Shown here: one piece after another, positions 7,128-13,760 of the stretch
Layout of the letters: every line of letters starts with the position of its first letter
Numbering within the stretch: position 1 is the stretch's first letter
Source: Sulfurimonas sp.
Lineage (GTDB): Bacteria; Campylobacterota; Campylobacteria; Campylobacterales; Sulfurimonadaceae
Assembly (NCBI GenBank): GCA_027044845.1
Contig: JALUBM010000127.1
Span: 3,213-29,054 of the forward strand
DNA: 25,842 nucleotides
Reading direction: 5' to 3'
Notes under the pieces: generated by a model
The model's database searches: none
Seen by the model: only the letters and a program-made list of their open reading frames with translations
What the model was told of the DNA's origin: nothing
Program-made: the position numbers and the translations under genes

Positions 7128-7560
7128 TTTACTCCCTTATGAAAATGTAAATATTCTTTTTTAAATACTAAACCGCTTTCGCAGTGTGATAATTTTAATT
7201 GTGTACGAAACTACTATTCTAAATAATTATTAAAGTGGTGATAATATTATATTTAATATTTTATATTATCTTAACTCCACAATTATACTATAATTTTTTT
7301 TATACGCGGTGCAATAAAAGGAGTATTGAAAGAGGAATGTAAAGTAGATTAAATACCACGATACTCATCTTACAGATATCTCATCGTAGATAAACACTTT
7401 TAATTAATGTTCCATCGACAGCAAAAATATTCGCAAGTATGTTTGATAATTCTTAACTATTATGTGCAGTAAATCTTCCTAATGTATTGTTTTCTTGTGT
7501 TTCTAAAAATAGGAAAATCTATCGTATCTATCTCTAGTAACATTTTTTTATATCATCTTG
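7128..7560. other. Intergenic region: leader hairpin, dyad and transposase debris
   Basis: Upstream of the PIN gene this holds a short stem with a GAAA loop (7172-7185, minus strand) and an 8-bp inverted repeat, GATAATAT (7240-7247) and ATATTATC (7263-7270). Very AT-rich promoter-like DNA lies at 7270-7300, with TATACTATAAT on the plus strand. From about 7389 to 7543 there is broken transposase-like coding sequence, listed separately. No intact gene. Confidence 0.45.
7389..7543 (-). pseudogene. Fragment of a DDE transposase, possibly IS5-like
   Basis: Read on the minus strand with one frame change and one stop, this encodes EIDTIDFPIFRNT, then QENNTLGRF, then a stop, then NIFAVDGTLIKS. The order and wording recall DDE transposases of the IS5 group, where a TLxRFR motif precedes a region ending in VDATLI or VDGTLI. 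Only about 50 codons survive and no terminal inverted repeats were found. The match is by memory of motifs, so family assignment is tentative. Confidence 0.35.
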
Positions 7561-7893
7561 TTATTCTTCTAATGTTTTTATCTCAGTCATTTTTGTAAAC
7601 TCTTCCGCATAAGACACCCCTTTTAAGTCAACTTCACACACCTCATCAATAAGTGCATATATACCTACGATTATAAAACCTCCTAAGACAATCTCTTGCT
7701 CTGGTGTTGCATTGTTATCCATATATACTTTTCTAAATAATCTATCTGTGACAAATCCTGCATCTACAAAACCATCACTTATCTCATCATCGTTTAGTTG
7801 CAACAATTCCTTGACATCAGAGTGTCTAACATATCTTTTTCCATGAGATGCACTTACTTCTATCCTGTGTGTCCCTAGTTCTATAAAGTTCAA
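7561..7893 (-). CDS. Uncharacterised small acidic protein
   Basis: A 110-residue acidic protein. The start is a TTG at 7893, selected because AAAAAAAGGA lies 7 nt upstream and the frame has no nearby ATG. It begins with a short beta-rich segment (IELGTHRIEVSA) followed by a helical region, and a hydrophobic stretch at about 70-85 (VLGGFIIVGIYALI) that is too short to be a confident membrane helix. It is the last gene of the cluster running from 10169, 21 nt after the 62-residue gene. No family recognised. Confidence 0.6.
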   Translation of the reverse strand: MNFIELGTHRIEVSASHGKRYVRHSDVKELLQLNDDEISDGFVDAGFVTDRLFRKVYMDNNATPEQEIVLGGFIIVGIYALIDEVCEVDLKGVSYAEEFTKMTEIKTLEE

Positions 7894-7914
7894 AATTCAA
7901 TCCTTTTTTTATTT

Positions 7915-8103
7915 TTAAAATCCATATATCTCAGTAACATTTTTAGAATTGTCGATAAAAGATTTACATTCTTCTTTATTGCCTATAAAGTCAGTTCCTT
8001 TTGCTAAACCATGACTGTCTGAGCTATCTTTTAGCTGTGTGACGTATGCCGTGTTACCAATAATCTCAACACTGTAAGTCTCTTTTATGTAAGATGTGCT
8101 CAT
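7915..8103 (-). CDS. Uncharacterised 62-residue protein
   Basis: Small hydrophilic protein with predicted beta strands at the start (YSVEIIGNTAYVTQL) and a helix near the end. The ATG at 8103 follows the stop of the 207-residue gene by 3 nt, with AAAGG upstream, so translation is probably coupled. Operon position and tight spacing are the main evidence that it is real. Function unknown. Confidence 0.55.
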   Translation of the reverse strand: MSTSYIKETYSVEIIGNTAYVTQLKDSSDSHGLAKGTDFIGNKEECKSFIDNSKNVTEIYGF

Positions 8104-8106
8104 AAT

Positions 8107-8730
8107 TTATGCCTTTAATGTTTGTTTAATATTGTCTTCATATACCGTGTTTTCGCAACCGTCATCCATTAGAGAGCTGGAGACAACAGCACGCACAACA
8201 CCTTCTAATCTTTCTTCGATGTTTAGTTTTTTCATATAATAGCTTGTTACAAAGTCATATATATCATTTATGTTGTCTGTAATTTTTTCAAAGGAATCTA
8301 TACCTCTATAGTTATCCCCTTGTAGGTATGTAAAATTTGTGCTGTCTAGCACAACTGCGGTCATTGTTGGGATGTGTTCTATAGCTCCATATTCTTTTTT
8401 ATTGTGGGCGAAAGTAGGGTAGATGATAACCTTGTTCTCTTCAATTTTTTTGTTTTCTAATTTGTGATTAGGTATTAAAACCAATAGTTTTTCTCTAAAA
8501 TCTTTTATTGGTATCCCCGTTACTATACTGTAATATTTTGATACTTCCTCAATATAAACTTTTTCGATAGCTGTGGTAAAACCACACTTTTCACATTTTA
8601 TTATATGCTGTATAGCTAATCTCTCTATAAACTCACTTATTGCTGGTCTGTTTGCTTCAAACTCTGGTACACTAAGTATGAGCTTTTCAAATACACTCAT
8701 TCCTATTATTTTATATTTATTTAACATCAT
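8107..8730 (-). CDS. Uncharacterised protein with one CxxC pair
   Basis: A 207-residue protein starting at the tandem ATG at 8730, with AAAGGA at good spacing. Residues 46-49 form a single CEKC that could hold half of a zinc site or work through a dimer. The N-terminal 45 residues are helical, and the C-terminal part (about 140-180) is helical and acidic. Neighbours in the same direction are small orphans. I recognise no family; a zinc-dependent nucleic-acid-binding role is only a guess. Confidence 0.6.
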   Translation of the reverse strand: MMLNKYKIIGMSVFEKLILSVPEFEANRPAISEFIERLAIQHIIKCEKCGFTTAIEKVYIEEVSKYYSIVTGIPIKDFREKLLVLIPNHKLENKKIEENKVIIYPTFAHNKKEYGAIEHIPTMTAVVLDSTNFTYLQGDNYRGIDSFEKITDNINDIYDFVTSYYMKKLNIEERLEGVVRAVVSSSLMDDGCENTVYEDNIKQTLKA

Positions 8731-8849
8731 TTATTCCTTTTATATTTTTAACACTTTAATATTGTATCTACTTTTTTTGCTTCATACTGAAATAATTCAC
8801 AAAATGATATTTCCTTTGTCTAAAGTAATATTTCTTTTACATTATTTTT

Positions 8850-9566
8850 TTAAACAATATACTTATAGTCTATATTGTAATCCTCGCTCTCTAAAATATG
8901 TCCTATTGCTTTTATTGTGTCTCGTGTTGTTGGTGTTTGTATATATCCATAATCACCTTCAATGAGTTTATTGTTAAAATTTATTTTTTTTATTGTATTT
9001 CTCCATCTTTTTTTTAAGACAGTATTTCTATATTCTATAGAGTCAAATAACATTTTTGACATAATACAAATATCTTCCTCTTTATTGTGCTCTTGATATT
9101 CTAGGTTTAATTTTTTGCAAATATATCTCTGTAATATACTCACCCGTCTTAAATCAGCTCCATGATAATATATATTTATAGTCTTTCCAGAAGGTAAATG
9201 CTCTTTGGAAAATCCAGCTAGTATATAATGGTTCTCTGAGTGTGTGTATGCGACAGCAAAGGATAAATACTCGTCTGTTGTAAATCCAGCCATTAATCCA
9301 AGCTTGTACGCAAAATATGCTCTTTTCATTATTTCAATATTGACTTTTCCTTTGAAAGCAAAAATTAATGTTTGAAAGTTTTGTCCTCTTGCGACCACGG
9401 AACTATCAATCGTTTCAGCAATTCTATTTTTTATCGGATTGCTCAACTTATCTATATATTCTTCTATAAGCGTTCTAGGTAAATCATAATCTAGTTGTTT
9501 TGCTGTGCTATAAAGAAAATGTTCAAATTCTTTTCCTCTTTTTTCTGATTTAATTCTTACTATCAT
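8850..9566 (-). CDS. Uncharacterised protein with faint relaxase-like pattern
   Basis: A 238-residue protein whose ATG overlaps the upstream stop codon by 4 nt (ATGA), indicating translational coupling. Residues 66-160 have an order reminiscent of MOBP-type relaxases: a strand (TLIFAF), a helix, then H109-S-E-N-H113, a GKTIN segment and a C-terminal DLRR...ILQRYICKKLNLEY stretch. A true relaxase would have a third histidine, a clear HxH and an N-terminal catalytic tyrosine; only H109 and H113 are convincing here. It could be a degenerate relaxase, another HUH-like protein, or unrelated. If real it would nick plasmid or element DNA at an origin. Confidence 0.5.
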   Translation of the reverse strand: MIVRIKSEKRGKEFEHFLYSTAKQLDYDLPRTLIEEYIDKLSNPIKNRIAETIDSSVVARGQNFQTLIFAFKGKVNIEIMKRAYFAYKLGLMAGFTTDEYLSFAVAYTHSENHYILAGFSKEHLPSGKTINIYYHGADLRRVSILQRYICKKLNLEYQEHNKEEDICIMSKMLFDSIEYRNTVLKKRWRNTIKKINFNNKLIEGDYGYIQTPTTRDTIKAIGHILESEDYNIDYKYIV

Positions 9567-9895
9567 AAAATCAATTTCTCCTTTTGTGAATATTTTGCAC
9601 TTACAATGTCCAAAAGACCACTTTTAGTTTGTTTAAATACTGCATCTATTTTTTTTCCTAAAACCTCATTCGACTTAAAGCAAACACCTCCACTTCTCGG
9701 CATGTATCCATTATTATGCCATACACTAAAAGTAAATTCAATATTTGTATTTTCTATTTTACATTTAACCAAAATATTTTTTTTTCTTCCATATTTTTTG
9801 TCTATTATTTTAATTACAATTGGCTCTTCTGTTGGTATGTTGTCCGTTTGACCTAAATTTTTTTTTATTGGCGTATTGAAGATTGTGTTTTTCAT
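9563..9895 (-). CDS. Uncharacterised small beta-rich protein
   Basis: A 110-residue basic protein. After a polar 25-residue N-terminus the sequence alternates in strand-like blocks (IVIKIIDKKYG, ILVKCKIENTNIEFTFSVW), as in OB folds or other small beta barrels, and ends with a Lys-rich tail. It overlaps the start of the 238-residue gene by 4 nt and is 1 nt from the 90-residue gene's end, so all three are probably translated from one message. A nucleic-acid-binding partner is possible; no family recognised. Confidence 0.6.
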   Translation of the reverse strand: MKNTIFNTPIKKNLGQTDNIPTEEPIVIKIIDKKYGRKKNILVKCKIENTNIEFTFSVWHNNGYMPRSGGVCFKSNEVLGKKIDAVFKQTKSGLLDIVSAKYSQKEKLIL

Positions 9896-9896
9896 T

Positions 9897-10169
9897 TTAA
9901 TTCCTTTGTGTTATATCACTTGTGTTCGTAGCTTCATCTTCAAATTCAACATAGGCAAGTGTTTTTGGGTTACTACTATCTGTAGTTTCTGTTAATCCAA
10001 AACAATCGTGGTAAATATCCAAAGTAAATTTTCTATTGTCGTGACTAAAATCAAGATGAAAGGATTTATCTGTTTGGTTTGTAGAAAAAGAGCTTATTGA
10101 TTTAGAAACTTGCTTTTTTCGGCTTACCTCTTTGTTTGTATGATAACATACATCTAATATTCCTCGCAT
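9897..10169 (-). CDS. Uncharacterised 90-residue protein, first of the orphan operon
   Basis: Polar protein rich in Ser, Thr, Asp and Lys with a central strand pair (SFHLDFSHDNRKFTLDIYHD). The ATG at 10169 is preceded by AAAAGGAG. It heads the cluster 10169 to 7561 and is followed directly by the 110-residue gene. The basic N-terminal segment (residues 14-25) could contact nucleic acid. No known family. Confidence 0.55.
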   Translation of the reverse strand: MRGILDVCYHTNKEVSRKKQVSKSISSFSTNQTDKSFHLDFSHDNRKFTLDIYHDCFGLTETTDSSNPKTLAYVEFEDEATNTSDITQRN

Positions 10170-10214
10170 TGTTCGTTTCTCCTTTTTTTGACAGAATGTG
10201 TTTGTTTCTATATA

Positions 10215-10249
10215 ATTATACCATTTATATCGGATAATGTAAAATTATC
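10215..10249 (-). promoter_or_regulatory. Promoter of the orphan operon with a dyad over its -35 box
   Basis: On the minus strand TTTACA (10238-10243) and TATAAT (10215-10220) are 17 bp apart, 46 nt before the ATG at 10169. GATAAT (10233-10238) and ATTATC (10244-10249) form a perfect inverted repeat that covers the -35 box, an arrangement typical of a repressor site. Its core matches the repeat at 4392-4410 in 12 of 13 bases. Confidence 0.6.
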
Positions 10250-10277
10250 AGATTAGTGTTTTGCTAATATTTTATAG

Positions 10278-11097
10278 TTATAATTGCATATTTTTTAAGA
10301 AATCTACCACACTATCAATACTCCAATATCTTCTCTCTCCTATATATTTCCACTTTGGAAGTAAATTGTTTTCTAATGTATTTTTCTCTTCTGATTTTGA
10401 AAGCATTTTACTTATCTATATGTAAAGGCTTATGCGCCCCTATAATGGCATTAGCTATCTTGTGTGCAGTGCCAATAGAATATGCTTTAGAGGCAAGAGG
10501 TATAGTTGCTAATAGGCTCGTTTTGTCTATTTCTTTGTTTCTGGCTGTAATGAAGCTATCCGCTCTAAAAAAAACAATCTGGAAGCTTTTCGTTTGTCAG
10601 AGTCGTTTTAGGATTTATCAGCACCCTACTTTCAATATTAATTCCACCAAGAGAACTTATTCTTTTTGGCATTAAGCCCATCTTATCTAAAAAGCTCTAA
10701 TAACTTTTGCATGTCTTACTGATTGTTCAAGAGGGTTAGGAAGTGTAACTGTAGCCCGATTCCTGTTTTTAAGAGAAATTGAGCCATCTTTATTGATTGT
10801 CATTTGACCTTTTGAACTTTTACTTTCAAGCAATTCGATTCCGAATCTTGTGATTATCATATGGTCTATTTGTGCAACCATCCCATCACATTCCAATCTT
10901 ATGTCGATAAATTCTTGTTATCACGAAGGCGAACATCTAAATAATACGCATTCTCTTTCTCCGCATCGTATCCAGATTTTATTTTTTCAATTTCTTCAAA
11001 AATCAAGCTTTTCTGTCTTTTGTTACTGCTCTTGTTATATAGACTAGATAGCTTTTTTTACTTCGTCTGTTTTATCATCTATTTGTTTTAATGTCAT
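10278..11097 (-). pseudogene. NERD-domain (nuclease-related) protein gene, multiply frameshifted
   Basis: Joining frames on the minus strand rebuilds one protein: MTLKQIDDKTDEVKK, then an N-terminal helical part ending YYLDVRLRDNKN. Next comes a NERD-like core (DGMVAQIDHMIITRFGIELL, ESKSSKGQ, NPLEQSVRHAKV), then NIESRVLINPK, FFRADSFITA and finally LLPKWKYIGERRYWS before TAA at 10278-10280. NERD domains are thought to belong to the nuclease superfamily; the QIDHMII...ESK core is the key match. Frame changes fall near 11055 (A7 run), 10907, 10690 (T5), 10566 (T8) and 10408 (A4). GAGGG precedes the ATG at 11097. Four of five lie in homopolymers, so sequencing error could explain some, but neighbouring genes are intact, so decay is more likely. 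Confidence 0.7.
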
Positions 11098-11177
11098 TAA
11101 TAACCCTCTGTTCCTGCTTGAATTTTATATCATACAGACCATATTTTTATGTTTTTTAGAGCCAAGACACAGATTTG

Positions 11178-11735
11178 TTAATTAGTATATGAGACTTGCC
11201 AACCATGTTCATCATCTTTCTTTAGTCTCATATCCAATACTGTAGGATAATTTTTGTAAAACAATTTTACCGAAGAAGTTGCAGTTTTACCATCTTCTGC
11301 CGTTTTTGTCTTTAAAATTTTAAATTTAGTGAAGTTCATAAACCCACCCAATACATGTTTTTTACATTTATCTACGATTGGATACTTGTTATTTGTAATG
11401 ATTTTGGAAATTTCTCTACTTTTTGCGTTGATTGCTACCGCAAATTGTTCTTCTCCACTTTCTTCGTTCATTGCTTTTTGAACTGCTCTCCGAATATCAT
11501 TTTTTAAATCCTTGCTTCCATTGGATGATGATGCTGATGCACTTATACATTGGTACAAACCTTGATTCAAATCATGAAATTTATCTTGAGTTACCATGTC
11601 TTTTAAGCCATCAAAGTCGCCACTGTGAGCAGTTTCTAAATAATTTTTTGTCACACTCTCTGGGGAATCTGAACAGCCAGATAATAATAATGTTACCAAT
11701 ACTGTGGATAATATAGCTTTTGTCGCAATTTTCAT
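11178..11735 (-). CDS. Secreted lipoprotein with a DUF4878-like domain
   Basis: The 185-residue product has a lipoprotein signal peptide: basic start, hydrophobic core (residues 8-18) and lipobox LLSGC with C21 as the acylated residue. The mature part opens with SPESVTKNYLETAHSGDFDG and ends in a strand region with a tryptophan (W180), which fits DUF4878-type, NTF2-like lipoproteins. Four further cysteines could form disulfides in the periplasm. It is probably membrane-anchored; S22 at +2 suggests the outer membrane if Lol rules apply. It has its own extended -10 promoter at 11768-11795 and AAAGG before the ATG. Lipoproteins on mobile elements sometimes mediate surface exclusion or phage resistance; that role is not shown here. 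Confidence 0.8.
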   Translation of the reverse strand: MKIATKAILSTVLVTLLLSGCSDSPESVTKNYLETAHSGDFDGLKDMVTQDKFHDLNQGLYQCISASASSSNGSKDLKNDIRRAVQKAMNEESGEEQFAVAINAKSREISKIITNNKYPIVDKCKKHVLGGFMNFTKFKILKTKTAEDGKTATSSVKLFYKNYPTVLDMRLKKDDEHGWQVSYTN

Positions 11736-11767
11736 TTCTTAAACCTTTTTTTGTTTTGTTCTGATGT

Positions 11768-11795
11768 ATTATAGCATTTTTAAATATTTTTTCAA
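11768..11795 (-). promoter_or_regulatory. Promoter of the lipoprotein gene
   Basis: On the minus strand TTGAAA (11790-11795) and TATAAT (11768-11773) are 16 bp apart, and TGC before the -10 makes it an extended -10 promoter. It lies 32 nt upstream of the ATG at 11735. Confidence 0.6.
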
Positions 11796-11811
11796 TAGTA
11801 TAATATTTTTT

Positions 11812-13611
11812 TTAATATATCTGTAATCTTGAATTTGCATCAGATAAATCATTTTTGTATTCTTCTAAATACCAAGATGTAACCTCGACATAATCTTTTC
11901 CAGCCAAAGGCATTTTATACTTCTCATAGTATTTTAATTCCATTAAAATTGATTCACGATAATGGTCTAAATTTTTATATTTAGACGCAATTTCTTTAGC
12001 GAAATACTCCCTACCCTCTTTTATTGTAACATCTTGCAAACAGCTATTTGTTAAAGACTTTGATGATGATAAAACAAACTTATAAAAAGACGACACGCCA
12101 ACATCACTTGTGATAAAGAGCATTTTTAAAAAGCCTTGTCTTTTTTTATTAACAGCATTTTCTACCGCTTTTAAAAAGCACTCTTGACTTAATACATTCA
12201 TATTTGAAAGAATATAGGTTGCCACAGCATTTTTTACCTCATCGTCTTCAAAATAGTTCTCATGCTTGAAAAATGACAAGTCTGTTATCTTTTTACACTT
12301 TGAGCAAGATAGCCCTACTCCAAACCCACTAAATTTATAACTCCTATCATGGGTTTTAAGCGTATGCGCATAGCCACACGATGCACACTGATGAACAGAA
12401 TCGTCTCTAAACTCTTCTTTTTCTCCTCCACAGTGTGCACAAGCCTTGTAGAATGTTCCGTCCTCGCACAGAAGAGCCCTTTTTCGTGGCTTTTTACAAT
12501 AGGAACAAAATTTCTTTTCTCTTTTTCTTTTCCTGTTTTCTAATTTTTCTCTTTCAATAACAGGACTCATTGGCATACCAAGATTTTCCACAACATTTCC
12601 GCAGTCCACAACAAAGCATATTTTTTTTGACGGATGAGGTCGCATCCCTCGCCCTACTATCTGTTTGTAAAGATTTTGGCTTTTAGTAGGTCTTGCTATT
12701 ACTTCACTATCAACTTGTGGAGCATCCATCCCTTCTGTTATCATGTTGACACTCACTAAGATATCAATGTCTTTATTTTTGAAATTATTTAGTACACGTT
12801 CTCGCTTATTTTTATCAATGCCAGAGTGTAGAACAGCAATTTTTTTCTTTATCCCATCTCGTTTAAATACCTTTTTATACATAGTTGCCAACTTCTCGGC
12901 ATGAATTATCGAAACCGCAAAAACTAAGGTTTTCTTCATATTAGTTAAATAAGAATAAGAGTTTTCGACAACTGCCGTAATCATTTTTGGATTTGACATT
13001 TTAAAGTCTAATTGTTTTGTGTTATAGTCACCTGCCGTAATTTGAATATCTTTTAAATTAATGCTCAATGGAGATATGATTTCAACAGGAGTGAGGTACT
13101 TGTGGTTAACCATATATTCAATATCATATTCATCTATTATATTTTCATAGCCTTTAAGCAGTCTCCCTTCAATATCATAAGGAGTTGCACTCAGTCCTAC
13201 AAATATGCCTTTGTGAACTTCTTTAATAACCTCTTGCATCTTACCACTATGCCCGAAATGAACCTCATCAATAATAATCATGTCTATTTTAAGTTCTTCA
13301 ATTATATATGGATTGCGACTTATTGTTTGAAGCGTTGATACGAAAATATTTTGCTTTTCATCGTACTTTGAATTAGTATGTATTTTTTGAGGTTGGAGTT
13401 GTGCAAATGATTCAAGTGTTTGCTCAAGTAAATTTACTTTTGGAGCTAAGAACAGAACTCTGCCCGCCCTCTTTGCTATCTCACTTGCTATAAAAGTTTT
13501 TCCTCCACCTGTCGGCAATACCACAAGCGAGTTTCTATTCGATTGTAATACCCTATTTTCAATATCTTTTTGATATTTTCTTGCTCTTTTTGGTTTTAAA
13601 ACAATTCTCAT
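11812..13611 (-). CDS. RadD-like SF2 DNA helicase with C-terminal zinc fingers
   Basis: A 599-residue superfamily 2 ATPase. Motif I is PTGGGKT (33-39), motif II DEVH (115-118), motif III SATP (141-144), and motifs V-VI give ITEGMDAP and QIVGRGMR (317-324). The last 230 residues hold four CxxC pairs (C369/C372, C391/C394, C409/C412, C436/C439), probably two zinc modules. Architecture and DEVH box resemble the RadD (YejH) family, which assists recombinational repair; a restriction-type or phage UvsW-like helicase is the alternative. ATG 13611 has AAAAAAAAGGATT directly upstream, and an extended -10 (TGCTATAAT, 13628-13633) leaves a very short leader. It is divergent from the 768-residue gene. 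Confidence 0.85.
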   Translation of the reverse strand: MRIVLKPKRARKYQKDIENRVLQSNRNSLVVLPTGGGKTFIASEIAKRAGRVLFLAPKVNLLEQTLESFAQLQPQKIHTNSKYDEKQNIFVSTLQTISRNPYIIEELKIDMIIIDEVHFGHSGKMQEVIKEVHKGIFVGLSATPYDIEGRLLKGYENIIDEYDIEYMVNHKYLTPVEIISPLSINLKDIQITAGDYNTKQLDFKMSNPKMITAVVENSYSYLTNMKKTLVFAVSIIHAEKLATMYKKVFKRDGIKKKIAVLHSGIDKNKRERVLNNFKNKDIDILVSVNMITEGMDAPQVDSEVIARPTKSQNLYKQIVGRGMRPHPSKKICFVVDCGNVVENLGMPMSPVIEREKLENRKRKREKKFCSYCKKPRKRALLCEDGTFYKACAHCGGEKEEFRDDSVHQCASCGYAHTLKTHDRSYKFSGFGVGLSCSKCKKITDLSFFKHENYFEDDEVKNAVATYILSNMNVLSQECFLKAVENAVNKKRQGFLKMLFITSDVGVSSFYKFVLSSSKSLTNSCLQDVTIKEGREYFAKEIASKYKNLDHYRESILMELKYYEKYKMPLAGKDYVEVTSWYLEEYKNDLSDANSRLQIY

Positions 13612-13627
13612 ACTAATCCTTTTTTTT

Positions 13628-13718
13628 ATTATAGCAATTTTTTTATATAAACATTTTATAATGTAGTTCCCATTTGAAACAACTATTAAAAAAGAAATAA
13701 AACCGATTCCGATATAAT
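13628..13718. promoter_or_regulatory. Divergent promoter region between the helicase and the 768-residue gene
   Basis: The minus-strand -10 is TATAAT at 13628-13633 with TGC before it, 17 nt from the helicase ATG. The plus-strand -10 is TATAAT at 13713-13718, 43 nt before the ATG at 13761. Neither has a clear -35 box at standard spacing, which is common in Campylobacterota promoters. Confidence 0.5.
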
Positions 13719-13760
13719 TAAAAGTAGAAATGATAAATATATTTACAAGGGAATTAAAAA

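Noticed and set aside
8573..8965. 130-codon plus-strand frame
   Set aside because: Antisense to the 207- and 238-residue genes and rich in Leu, Phe and Ile, as expected from the complement of AT-rich coding DNA.
10355..10675. 106-codon plus-strand frame
   Set aside because: It lies antisense to the NERD pseudogene, whose minus-strand frames explain the region better.
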